64,000 bases of DNA from Mycobacterium colombiense. Lineage in GTDB: Bacteria > Actinomycetota > Actinomycetes > Mycobacteriales > Mycobacteriaceae. A program made the position numbers and the translations under genes. How positions within the stretch are numbered: position 1 is the first letter of the stretch; every line of letters starts with the position of its first letter. Location: positions 1-64,000 of the forward strand of contig NZ_LZSX01000074.1 of the NCBI RefSeq assembly GCF_001665835.1, in the 5' to 3' direction. Below the pieces are notes generated by a model. That model was not told the DNA's origin and did not search any database. It saw only the letters and a program-made list of their open reading frames with translations. This document shows positions 52,750 to 60,580 of the stretch, piece by piece.

Positions 52750-53985
52750 GTGAACATCCAATTGTTCCTCTTGATCATTGTCGTAATCACGGCATTGGCT
52801 TTCGATTTCACGAATGGCTTCCACGACACGGGCAACGCGATGGCGACCTCGATCGCCAGCGGTGCGCTCAAGCCGAAAGTAGCGGTCGCGCTGTCCGCGG
52901 TGCTGAACCTCGTGGGTGCGTTCATGTCCACCGCCGTCGCCGCGACGATCGCCAAAGGCTTGATCGACGGGCACATCGTGACGCTGGAGCTGGTTTTCGC
53001 CGGCCTCGTCGGCGGCATCGTGTGGAACCTGCTGACCTGGCTCCTCGGCATCCCCTCGAGTTCGTCGCACGCCTTGATCGGCGGCATCGTCGGCGCCACC
53101 ATCGCCGCCGTCGGCGGACACGGCGTGCTCTGGAAGGGCCTGGTGTCGCACGTACTCATCCCGGCCGTGGTGGCCGCGATCCTGGCCATCGCAGTCGGGG
53201 CGATCGCGACCTGGCTCGTGTACCGGATCACCCGCGGTCTGGAGACTGGTCGCACCGAGGCCGGGTTCCGGTACGGCCAGTGGGGCTCAGCGTCGCTGGT
53301 GTCGCTGGCGCACGGGACCGGCGACGCACAGAAGACGATGGGCATCATCTTCCTGGCGCTGATGTCCTACGGCTCGATCAGCAGAAACACCGCCATGCCG
53401 CCCCTATGGGTCATTGTCGCTTGCGCGGTGTCGATGGCGGCGGGCACCTACCTGGGCGGCTGGCGGATCATCCGCACGCTGGGCAAGGGACTGGTCGAAA
53501 TTCAGTCGCCGCAGGGCATGGCGGCCGAATCATCCTCGGCCGCGGTGATTTTGCTCTCCACCCACTTCGGATACGCGCTGTCGACGACGCAGGTCTGCAC
53601 CGGCTCGGTGCTGGGCAGCGGGCTGGGCAAGCCCGGCGGCGAGGTCCGCTGGGGCGTCGCCGGTCGCATGGGTGTCGCGTGGCTGGTCACGCTTCCGCTG
53701 GCCGGCGTTGTCGGCGCACTCACCTACTGGACCGTCCACCTGATCGGCGGCTACCCGGGCGCCATCGTGGGCTTCGCGCTGCTGGCCGCGGTTTCGGCCA
53801 CCATCTACATCCGGTCGCGCAAGGTCAAGGTCGACGCCAACAACGTCAACGCCGAATGGAAGGGCGACCTGACCGCCGGCCTCCAAGAGTCCGACGATCA
53901 GCACCCGCCCTCGGATGCCGGACCCACCGCCGGCACGTCTGCCCGGTACGACTCCGACGACCCCACGATTAAGGCGAACGCATGA
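52750..53985 (+). CDS. pitA: low-affinity inorganic phosphate transporter
   Basis: The 411-residue PiT/PHO-4 transporter has the duplicated signature: ALAFDFTNGFHDTGNAMATSI near the start and SLAHGTGDAQKTMGII in the second half, with about ten membrane helices. It takes up metal-phosphate using the proton gradient. GTG 52750 starts the frame. Upstream bases 52626-52680 hold GGTGAAC, GTTAAC and GGTAAC elements, possibly phosphate-regulator half-sites. The 3' end overlaps the next gene by four bases. Confidence 0.95.
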   Translation: MNIQLFLLIIVVITALAFDFTNGFHDTGNAMATSIASGALKPKVAVALSAVLNLVGAFMSTAVAATIAKGLIDGHIVTLELVFAGLVGGIVWNLLTWLLGIPSSSSHALIGGIVGATIAAVGGHGVLWKGLVSHVLIPAVVAAILAIAVGAIATWLVYRITRGLETGRTEAGFRYGQWGSASLVSLAHGTGDAQKTMGIIFLALMSYGSISRNTAMPPLWVIVACAVSMAAGTYLGGWRIIRTLGKGLVEIQSPQGMAAESSSAAVILLSTHFGYALSTTQVCTGSVLGSGLGKPGGEVRWGVAGRMGVAWLVTLPLAGVVGALTYWTVHLIGGYPGAIVGFALLAAVSATIYIRSRKVKVDANNVNAEWKGDLTAGLQESDDQHPPSDAGPTAGTSARYDSDDPTIKANA

Positions 53986-54281
53986 GTCACTTCAGCGACT
54001 GGTTCAACTACCAGGCCTCGCTCAAGATCCTGCTTTTCGCGATGCTGGCCGGCGCCGCACTGCCGGCGCTGTTCGCCCTGGGTCTCCGATTCCACGCGGT
54101 CGGCGCCGGACAGGTCAGCACCGATGGCAGTTCACCACAAAAGAACCCGGCGCTGGTGGCCATCGCCTGGGCGATCTATGCGGTGGTGATCCTGGTGATC
54201 GCCTTTGCGCTGGCGTACATCTCGCGGGACTTCATCGCGCATCACACTGGCTACCCTTTCCTCGGAGCTAAAGCCAAGTAG
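53982..54281 (+). CDS. small membrane protein coupled to pitA (Rv0544c-like)
   Basis: The 99-residue protein has two membrane spans (about 13-33 and 57-80) with a polar loop and a short basic tail. Its ATG overlaps the pitA stop, so it is translated with the phosphate transporter and may be an accessory subunit; this is inferred from coupling and order alone. No functional family is recognised. Confidence 0.85.
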   Translation: MSHFSDWFNYQASLKILLFAMLAGAALPALFALGLRFHAVGAGQVSTDGSSPQKNPALVAIAWAIYAVVILVIAFALAYISRDFIAHHTGYPFLGAKAK

Positions 54282-54313
54282 CATCGATTGGTGCCCACGG
54301 ATTTGCTAAGCCA

Positions 54314-54329
54314 AACACCGGGGGGTGTT
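54314..54329 (+). promoter_or_regulatory. short hairpin before the DUF3349 start
   Basis: AACACC (54314-54319) and GGTGTT (54324-54329) form a six-pair stem with a GGGG loop, ending eight bases before the GTG start. It could be a terminator for the pitA transcript or a translational element. Confidence 0.3.
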
Positions 54330-54337
54330 GTCAGAGC

Positions 54338-54640
54338 GTGAACGGATTCCTCAATTCGATCGTCTCCTGGCTCCGCGCGGGATATCCCGAAGGCGTTCCA
54401 GCGACCGACACCTTCCCGGTGCTCGCGTTGCTGGCGCGCCGGCTTTCCGGCGACGAAGCCAAGGCGGTGGCCTGCGAACTGGTTCGGCGCGGCGAGTTCG
54501 ACGATGTCGACATCGGGGTGCTGATCACCCAGATCACCGATGAGTTGCCGTCGCCGAGCGATGTGGAGCGGGTTCGCGTGCGGTTGGCGGCCCAGGGCTG
54601 GCCCTTCGATGACGCCGACGAGGCCGGGGACCCGGCATAG
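54338..54640 (+). CDS. DUF3349 protein (Rv0543c-like)
   Basis: The 100-residue helical protein begins FLNSIVSWLRAGYPEGVPATDTF and includes LARRLSGDEAKAVACELVRRGEFDDVDIG, the DUF3349 pattern. It is soluble and acidic. Function is unknown although the Mtb protein has been structurally studied (recalled). GTG 54338. It lies directly ahead of menE. Confidence 0.88.
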   Translation: MNGFLNSIVSWLRAGYPEGVPATDTFPVLALLARRLSGDEAKAVACELVRRGEFDDVDIGVLITQITDELPSPSDVERVRVRLAAQGWPFDDADEAGDPA

Positions 54641-54690
54641 CCGTACTGCGCGCGCTGCACGTCCCGCCGGGTTCGGCGGTCTCGTCACTG

Positions 54691-55800
54691 TTGCCCGCGC
54701 TGCAGCGGGTGCTGGAGGGGCGTGACCCCGCACTGGTCGCCCTGTCCGCGGGCGACGACCGCGAGTCGGATGCGCTGCGGGAGGGTCTGCGCGTCGGGGA
54801 GGCCATCGACGACGACGTGGCCCTGGTCGCGGCGACGTCGGGAACGACGGGAATTCCCAAGGGCGCTTTGCTGACCGCGGCCGCTTTGACGGCCAGCGCG
54901 GCGGCCACCCATGACCGCCTCGGCGGGCCGGGCAGCTGGCTGCTCGCCCTGCCGGCCCACCACATCGCCGGGGTGCAGGTTCTGGTGCGCAGCCTGCTCG
55001 CCGGCTCGGCACCGATCGAGATGGACGTCTCCGCCGGATTCGACATCGCCGAATTACCCGGTGCGATAAGGGCATTGGGCTCGGGGCGGCGCTATACCTC
55101 GCTGGTTGCCACGCAGCTGGCCAAGGCGCTCGGCGACCCGGCGGCCGCGGGCGCCCTCGCCGAACTGGACGCCGTGCTGCTCGGCGGCGGACCCGCGCCG
55201 CGACCGGTCCTCGACGACGCGGCCGCGGCGGGCATCACAGTGGTCCGCACCTACGGGATGAGCGAGACCGCCGGGGGCTGCGTGTACGACGGCGTCCCGC
55301 TGGACGGGGTGCGGCTGCGCACGGTCGACGGGCGCATCGTCATCGGCGGCGCGACGCTGGCCAAGGGCTACCGCAACCCGGTTGACCCGGATCCGTTCGC
55401 CGAACCGGGCTGGTTTGCGACCGACGACCTCGGCGCCGTCAGCGACGCCGGCGTGCTGACCGTGCTGGGCCGCGCCGACGACGCGATCAGCACGGGCGGG
55501 CTGACCGTGCTGCCGCAGCCGGTCGAGGCGGCCCTGTGCACCCATCCGGCCGTGAGCGATTGCGCGGTGTTCGGGGTGGCCGACGACCGGCTGGGGCAGC
55601 GGGTGGTCGCCGCGATCGTGGTGCGCGACGGGTCCGCCGAGCCGACCCTGGACGCGCTGCGCGCGCAGGTGACCCGCACCCTGGACGCCACCGCCGCGCC
55701 GCGCGAGCTGCACATCGTCGACGCCCTGCCCCACCGCGGCATCGGCAAGGTCGACCGGGCGGCATTGGTGCGCCGGTTCGCCGGCCCGCGCGATCAATAG
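54691..55800 (+). CDS. menE: o-succinylbenzoate-CoA ligase
   Basis: The ligase activates o-succinylbenzoate for MenB. It is short for the ANL family. Motifs are LVAATSGTTGIPKGALLTA, VVRTYGMSETAGGCVY, GWFATDDLGAVSDAG, RADDAISTGGLTVLPQPVE and the catalytic Lys in HRGIGKVDRAALV. TTG 54691 is the first ordinary start (369 residues), but sensible coding (LRALHVPPGSAVSS) continues upstream to about 54646, where only CTG, GTA or ATA occur. The true start may therefore be non-standard or slightly overlap the DUF3349 gene. Confidence 0.92.
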   Translation: MPALQRVLEGRDPALVALSAGDDRESDALREGLRVGEAIDDDVALVAATSGTTGIPKGALLTAAALTASAAATHDRLGGPGSWLLALPAHHIAGVQVLVRSLLAGSAPIEMDVSAGFDIAELPGAIRALGSGRRYTSLVATQLAKALGDPAAAGALAELDAVLLGGGPAPRPVLDDAAAAGITVVRTYGMSETAGGCVYDGVPLDGVRLRTVDGRIVIGGATLAKGYRNPVDPDPFAEPGWFATDDLGAVSDAGVLTVLGRADDAISTGGLTVLPQPVEAALCTHPAVSDCAVFGVADDRLGQRVVAAIVVRDGSAEPTLDALRAQVTRTLDATAAPRELHIVDALPHRGIGKVDRAALVRRFAGPRDQ

Positions 55801-55811
55801 GCTGTTCGTCC

Positions 55812-57197
55812 GTGAGGATCGCTCGACGGGAGGCAGTGCGCGAGGCGGTAGCGGTCACGGTCGGGGTGCTGCTGGTGGCGGCGGCGTTCGCGCTGCCGCG
55901 GCTCAACCTGGGCGTGCGGCCGCGTCTGGACGTCGGTGCCGAGAAGTTCGCCACCCACGCCGGCGCCGCACCGATCTTCGGCGAATGGCTGATCCACGCC
56001 GGCTGGGGAACCGGGCCGGCCATCGCCCTGGCGATCGCCGTCGTCGCGTGGGGACCGATTCTGGCGCAACGCCTTTCGTGGCGCGCACTGACGCTGGGCA
56101 GCTGGGCCACCGCGTGCGGGTGGGCGTTCGTGCTGGCGATGATCGACGGCTGGCAGCGCGGCTTCGCCGGGCGGCTGACCACCCGCGACGAATACCTGTC
56201 GCAGGTGCCGAGCATCACCGACATCGGTGTCACGCTGCGCACGTTCGCCAGTCGGATCGTGGACTACCAGCCGAACTCGTGGACCACCCACGTGTCCGGG
56301 CATCCACCCGGTGCGCTGCTGACGTTCGTCTGGCTGAATCGGCTCGGCCTGCACGGCGGCGCCTGGGCCGGGCTGCTGTGCCTGCTGGCCGGCTCGAGCG
56401 CGGCGGCCGCGGTGCTGATCGCCGTGCGCGCGCTGGCCGACGAGCCGACCGCGCGGCGCGCCGCGCCGTTCGTCGCCCTGGCGCCAACGGCGATCTGGGT
56501 AGCGGTGTCGGCCGACGGCTACTTCGCCGGGGTGGCGGCATGGGGCATCGCGCTGCTGGCCGTGGCGGTGCACCGCCCGGTCCGCTTCCCCGCGATGACG
56601 GCCGCGGGCGCGGGCCTGCTGCTGGGCTGGGGGGTGTTCTGTAACTACGGCCTGATGTTGATGGGATTGCCGGCGTTGGCGGTGCTGGCATCCGCACAGA
56701 GGCCGGGCAACGGCTGGGCGGACTGGCGGGCGATCCTGCGGGCCCTGGGCCCGGCGGCGCTGGCCGCGATCGCGGTGGCGGTCGCCTTCGCGGTCGCGGG
56801 GTTCTTCTGGTTCGACGGCTATACCCTGGTGCAGCAACGCTATTGGCAGGGCATCGCCAAAGACCGGCCGTTCCAGTATTGGAGCTGGGCCAACCTGGCG
56901 TGCGTGGTCTGCGCGATCGGGTTGGGCGGCGTCGCCGGAATCAGCAGGGTGTTCGACTGGCCCGCCATCCGCCGCCGCTCCGGTTTTCACCTGCTGCTGT
57001 TGGGCCTGTTGGCCGCCGTCGTCTTCGCGGACCTGAGCATGCTCAGCAAGGCCGAGGTGGAACGCATCTGGCTGCCGTTCACCATCTGGCTCACCGCGGC
57101 GGCCGCACTGCTGCCGGTGCATGCCCAGCGGATCTGGTTGGCGCTCAACGCTATCGGCGCGCTGGCCCTCAACACGGTCATCCTGACGAACTGGTAG
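55812..57197 (+). CDS. polytopic membrane protein, possible GT-C-type glycosyltransferase (Rv0541c-like)
   Basis: The 461-residue protein has about eleven membrane helices. An early loop carries RLTTRDEYLSQVPSITDIG, and QPNSWTTHVSGHPPGALLTF follows, as in polyprenyl-phosphate-sugar-dependent GT-C proteins. GTG 55812 is chosen; upstream is antisense or menE. It begins 12 bases after menE and converges on the next gene with five bases between stops. Glycosyltransferase function is tentative. Confidence 0.8.
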   Translation: MRIARREAVREAVAVTVGVLLVAAAFALPRLNLGVRPRLDVGAEKFATHAGAAPIFGEWLIHAGWGTGPAIALAIAVVAWGPILAQRLSWRALTLGSWATACGWAFVLAMIDGWQRGFAGRLTTRDEYLSQVPSITDIGVTLRTFASRIVDYQPNSWTTHVSGHPPGALLTFVWLNRLGLHGGAWAGLLCLLAGSSAAAAVLIAVRALADEPTARRAAPFVALAPTAIWVAVSADGYFAGVAAWGIALLAVAVHRPVRFPAMTAAGAGLLLGWGVFCNYGLMLMGLPALAVLASAQRPGNGWADWRAILRALGPAALAAIAVAVAFAVAGFFWFDGYTLVQQRYWQGIAKDRPFQYWSWANLACVVCAIGLGGVAGISRVFDWPAIRRRSGFHLLLLGLLAAVVFADLSMLSKAEVERIWLPFTIWLTAAAALLPVHAQRIWLALNAIGALALNTVILTNW

Positions 57198-57202
57198 CGC
57201 GC

Positions 57203-57865
57203 CTAGAGGCCGGCCACGCGGGTGAGGCGCGCGAACCGGCTGGTGGGCGCACAGGCGTCACGCACCACCGCGACGTCGTCGACCAAGTCCACGTCGGCGA
57301 GCGCCTCAACGGTCACCACGTCAATGCCATTGTCGCGCAACGCCTTCAAGGTCAGATCGCCGGTGTCGGATGCGGACATCGGCACGGTGTGCAGGCACTG
57401 CGCCATCGCGGGCTCCCGCACGCCGAGCACCCACCAGCCACCGTCGCGGGCCGGCCCGAGCACGGCCTGCGTCTCGAGCAGCCGGCGCGCGCAGCCGGCC
57501 AACAGGTCCGCACTCACCTGGGGGGTGTCCATGCCGATCTGCAGCACCGGAAACCCGCCGGCCGCGTCGGCGTGCGCGTTGGCGAGCCGGGCCGCGAAAT
57601 CCGCACCGCGCTGGGCGATCACCGTGAACGACGCCAGCCGCTGCCGGATCTCGGCGGCGTTCGCCGCGGCGTCCAGGTCGCCGGTGAGGGCGACCACCCG
57701 CGCGGCCACCGGGGCCGCGGCCACCGCGTCGAGCGTGTCGAGCAGTGCGGCGGCGGCGATTTCGGCGGCGACCCGGTCGCCGACGGTCGCCGCGAGCCGC
57801 GTCTTGGCGCGGCCCGGCTCGGGCGCCTTGGCGACCACCAGCAGGGTCACCGGCAGCTCGCTCAC
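57203..57865 (-). CDS. TIGR04282/DUF2064-type nucleotidyl/glycosyltransferase-like protein (Rv0540-like)
   Basis: The 220-residue GT-A-like fold starts VTLLVVAKAPEPGRAKTRLA, the family's nucleotide-binding signature, and includes VLQIGMDTPQVSADLL and LGPARDGGWWVLGV. Related proteins are found beside GT2 enzymes. GTG 57865 overlaps the end of the GT2 gene by four bases, so they are coupled. Sugar donor and acceptor are unknown. Confidence 0.85.
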   Translation of the reverse strand: MSELPVTLLVVAKAPEPGRAKTRLAATVGDRVAAEIAAAALLDTLDAVAAAPVAARVVALTGDLDAAANAAEIRQRLASFTVIAQRGADFAARLANAHADAAGGFPVLQIGMDTPQVSADLLAGCARRLLETQAVLGPARDGGWWVLGVREPAMAQCLHTVPMSASDTGDLTLKALRDNGIDVVTVEALADVDLVDDVAVVRDACAPTSRFARLTRVAGL

Positions 57866-58524
57866 GAAATCACCTTCCAGAAGTCGAGGATGGCGGTGAT
57901 GCTGCCCCGCAGCGAACCGCTGACCTTCGACTTGCCGCCCGTCCGCGGGCCGTAGCTGACGTCGAGTTCGACGACGCGCCAGCCGGCGGCCGCGGCACGC
58001 ACCAGCAATTCCAGCGGATATCCCGACCGCCGGTCGACGACGCCCAGTTGCAACAGCGCATCGCGGCGGGCCACTCGCATCGGCGCGATGTCGTGCACCG
58101 GCAGGCCGTGTCGGGTGCGCAGCCGCCAGCTCATCACGACAGTGCCGACCCGGGCCACCCACGGCCAGTGCAGCCCGGGCACCGGCCGGCGCCGGCCGGT
58201 CACCAGGTCGGCGCCCCGCTCGAGCTCGGCGACCAGCCGGGGCAGATCACCGCCGTCCATCGATCCGTCGGCGTCGATGACCGCCACGATCGGTGTAGTC
58301 GCGGCCAGCACGCCCGCATGGACGGCCGAGCCGTATCCGGCCCGCGGTTCGGCGACGACGCGCGCGCCGTGCCGGCTCGCGACCCCGGCGGTGTCATCGG
58401 TGCTGTTGTTGTCCACCACCAACGCCCGGTAGCCGGCGGGAATGGCGGCCAGCACCGCGGGCAGCGACTCCTCTTCGTTGAGGCAGGGCAGGACCACCGT
58501 CACCGGACCGTCGGCCTCGGGCAC
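57862..58524 (-). CDS. GT2 family glycosyltransferase (dolichyl/polyprenyl-phosphate sugar synthase-like; Rv0539-like)
   Basis: The 220-residue GT-A enzyme has VTVVLPCLNEEESLPAVLA, VVDNNSTDDTA, the DXD-type metal site VAVIDADGSMDGGDLP and VTGRRRPVPG, like dolichol-phosphate mannose synthases but without membrane anchors. GTG 58524 is used; the longer frame is antisense of a proline-rich region in the next gene. The preceding gene stops two bases upstream. Confidence 0.9.
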   Translation of the reverse strand: MPEADGPVTVVLPCLNEEESLPAVLAAIPAGYRALVVDNNSTDDTAGVASRHGARVVAEPRAGYGSAVHAGVLAATTPIVAVIDADGSMDGGDLPRLVAELERGADLVTGRRRPVPGLHWPWVARVGTVVMSWRLRTRHGLPVHDIAPMRVARRDALLQLGVVDRRSGYPLELLVRAAAAGWRVVELDVSYGPRTGGKSKVSGSLRGSITAILDFWKVIS

Positions 58525-58526
58525 GC

Positions 58527-60269
58527 TCAGAATCCGCGGTGAGGGTGTGGCTCCTGCGGGTACATCGGCTGCTGCGGGTAGACCGGCTGCTGGGAATGAG
58601 TGGGCGGCAGGGTCTGCTGGGTGTGCGTCGGTGGCGGCGCCTGGGTGGTTTCCCGGGTGCTCGGCGGCGAATACGTGCTCGTCGGCGGCTGGTGCGTGGT
58701 GCTCGGCGGCGAATACGTCGTCGTCGGCGGCGAATACGTGCTCGTCGGCGGCTGGTAGGTGGTGGTCGGCGGCGAATAGGGCGTGGTCGTCGGCGGCGTG
58801 TAAGGCGGGTTGTAGGGAGGGTTGTAGGGCGGATAGTTCGGCCCCCACCCAGGGATCGGGATGGGAATCGGAATAGGTACCGGCACAATGGGATTCGGGC
58901 GAGGCGCCCAACCCGGATTGGGATTGGGCACGACACCGGGGTTGACCGGCGCCTCGGGGACGGGGCCGGCGGGCACGCCGCCTCCCGACGGGGGCGCGAC
59001 CTGCTGGGGGGCCGGGACGTTGTTGGGAGCCGGGACGGTGCCGCCCTGGAATCCGGCGTTGGGCGCATCGGCCGGGGGCGGGGGCAGCGGCGCCTGCTGC
59101 TGGCTCGGCAGGATCGGCATGAACTTGCCGGGGGTGCCGTTCTGGACGCCCACCACCGGCTGCCGGCTGGCGGTCGGTTCAACGGCGACCGCGATCGCGG
59201 TGGCCAGCGACGCCAACCCGACGACCGCGAAGGCGACGACGGCATTGCCGACCACCAGCGATCGCCGCGACAGCTTCGTCGGCGCCTCCTCGTCAACGTC
59301 GCCGTACTCGTCGCCGTACTCGTAGTCGTCGAATTCGGGGTCGTACTCATCGAATTCGCCCGGGTACTGCTCGCCCCCGTCGGCCATCGAATAGGCCAGT
59401 TGGTGGTCTTCGGCGTTCGGATCGGCGAATTCCGATGCCGGCACGACGGTGGTCTCATCCCCGGTGAGCCCCGCCGCCGGGGCCATCGCCGTGGCATCCC
59501 CGAACGCCGGGGCCATCGCGGTGGCATCCCCGGCTGCCGGGGCCATGGCGGTCTCGTCACCGGTCAGCCCGATCGCCGGCGCCATGGCCGTCGCACCCCC
59601 GGCTCCCAGCACCGCAGCCGGCGCGGCGGCGATCGCGGCGCCGCGGGCGAGCGCAAACGTGGGATCCTCGGCGACCTGCACCCGCATGGTCGACGCGTCG
59701 CGAAGCTCGTCGGCGACCCGGTTCAGATCGGGGGACGCACCGAGCAGGTACACATCCCGCGGGGCGTCGGGGTGGGCGCTCAGGTTCGCCATCATGGTGT
59801 GGAAGGCCGCCGTCGCATCGCCGCCCGACGCACCCGCCAGTGGCTGGCTGGCCAACACGGTTGGCGGCGCGTCGGGATCGCCGTCACCCGAACCCACCAT
59901 CGACAGAGTCGCCGTCGCGTCGTCCATCACCAGCGCCGCGCCGGGCCGGCCGGCCGCACGCATCAGGGCGGCCACCGCCTGCGATTCCGAGAGCACCGCG
60001 ACGTTGTGCACGCCCGAGTCCTCCAGCGCCCGCCGCAGCTGGTCGGCGGCGGGATGGTCGGTCCAGCACAGCCGGGTGCCGACCAGCCGGTGGTTCTCAC
60101 CGGCCAGCAGCCGGTTCGTGCCGACCACGGTCTCGGTCAGCGTCCCGATCGGATTGTCAGCGAGGTCGACGACGGATTGGTCGATCACGTCGGCCCCCTG
60201 CGCGCCCGACCCGACCAGGGCCAAGCGCGCGACGGGTCCGGTGACCGCAACCCCCAAAACGACGTCCAT
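58527..60269 (-). CDS. proline-rich single-span membrane protein with degenerate Hsp70/actin-like N-domain (Rv0538-like)
   Basis: The 580-residue protein starts with a compact domain (about 1-215). VVLGVAVTGPVARLALV, VAVLSESQAVAALMRAAG and ALVMDDATATLSMVGSG recall the phosphate loops and hinge helix of Hsp70/actin-fold ATPases, though key residues are altered. Repeats of TAMAPA follow (about 223-275), then an acidic stretch, a membrane span (about 335-360) and a long extracytoplasmic Pro/Thr/Tyr-rich tail (YSPPTTTY-type repeats). No enzymatic role is established. Promoter-like TTGATA/TGTAAT boxes lie at 60346-60351 and 60321-60326. Confidence 0.8.
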   Translation of the reverse strand: MDVVLGVAVTGPVARLALVGSGAQGADVIDQSVVDLADNPIGTLTETVVGTNRLLAGENHRLVGTRLCWTDHPAADQLRRALEDSGVHNVAVLSESQAVAALMRAAGRPGAALVMDDATATLSMVGSGDGDPDAPPTVLASQPLAGASGGDATAAFHTMMANLSAHPDAPRDVYLLGASPDLNRVADELRDASTMRVQVAEDPTFALARGAAIAAAPAAVLGAGGATAMAPAIGLTGDETAMAPAAGDATAMAPAFGDATAMAPAAGLTGDETTVVPASEFADPNAEDHQLAYSMADGGEQYPGEFDEYDPEFDDYEYGDEYGDVDEEAPTKLSRRSLVVGNAVVAFAVVGLASLATAIAVAVEPTASRQPVVGVQNGTPGKFMPILPSQQQAPLPPPPADAPNAGFQGGTVPAPNNVPAPQQVAPPSGGGVPAGPVPEAPVNPGVVPNPNPGWAPRPNPIVPVPIPIPIPIPGWGPNYPPYNPPYNPPYTPPTTTPYSPPTTTYQPPTSTYSPPTTTYSPPSTTHQPPTSTYSPPSTRETTQAPPPTHTQQTLPPTHSQQPVYPQQPMYPQEPHPHRGF

Positions 60270-60580
60270 CCCGGTTCTCCTTCACGCCGGCTACCCCGCA
60301 ACCAGCAATGTCCCGGCATCATTACACTTGCGATACCGTTGGCACTATCAATCATTCAGGCGACGAGCTTCGTCTACTAGCGCAGCGTAACCAGCTTTTC
60401 GAACGACAGGACGCCTCACCGCGGAATCATCTCCGCCCCAGCAGCCGGCCACAGCCACTGCCACGGCATCCGAACGGAGAATATGTTCGCAAGCGAGCAG
60501 TGCATTTCACTCGGCGGGGTAACCCCTCGCCGAGTGCCTGAAGCTACGCCAAGAATATCCGTCCTTGAATCCCGGGGGGC
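60270..60580. other. 311-base divergent intergenic region
   Basis: No gene is supported here. It holds a possible minus-strand promoter (TTGATA 60346-60351, TGTAAT 60321-60326, spacer 19), an AT-rich GAATATGTT segment near 60480 that could be a plus-strand -10, and the hairpin at 60508-60536. Confidence 0.45.
60508..60536 (+). promoter_or_regulatory. strong leader hairpin before the Rv0537c-like gene
   Basis: CACTCGGCG (60508-60516) pairs perfectly with CGCCGAGTG (60528-60536), and an inner GGGT/ACCC pairing extends the stem past a bulge. It lies 44 bases before the ATG and would be in the 5' leader. Possible attenuator or stability element. Confidence 0.5.

Noticed and set aside
58681..58820. 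Tandem DNA repeats as a CRISPR-like array
   Set aside because: They are in-frame codon repeats encoding the Pro/Thr/Tyr-rich tail, without regular spacers.
58539..60380. 613-residue plus-strand open frame
   Set aside because: Exact antisense of the repeat-rich Rv0538-like gene; low-complexity Arg/Gly/Val composition.
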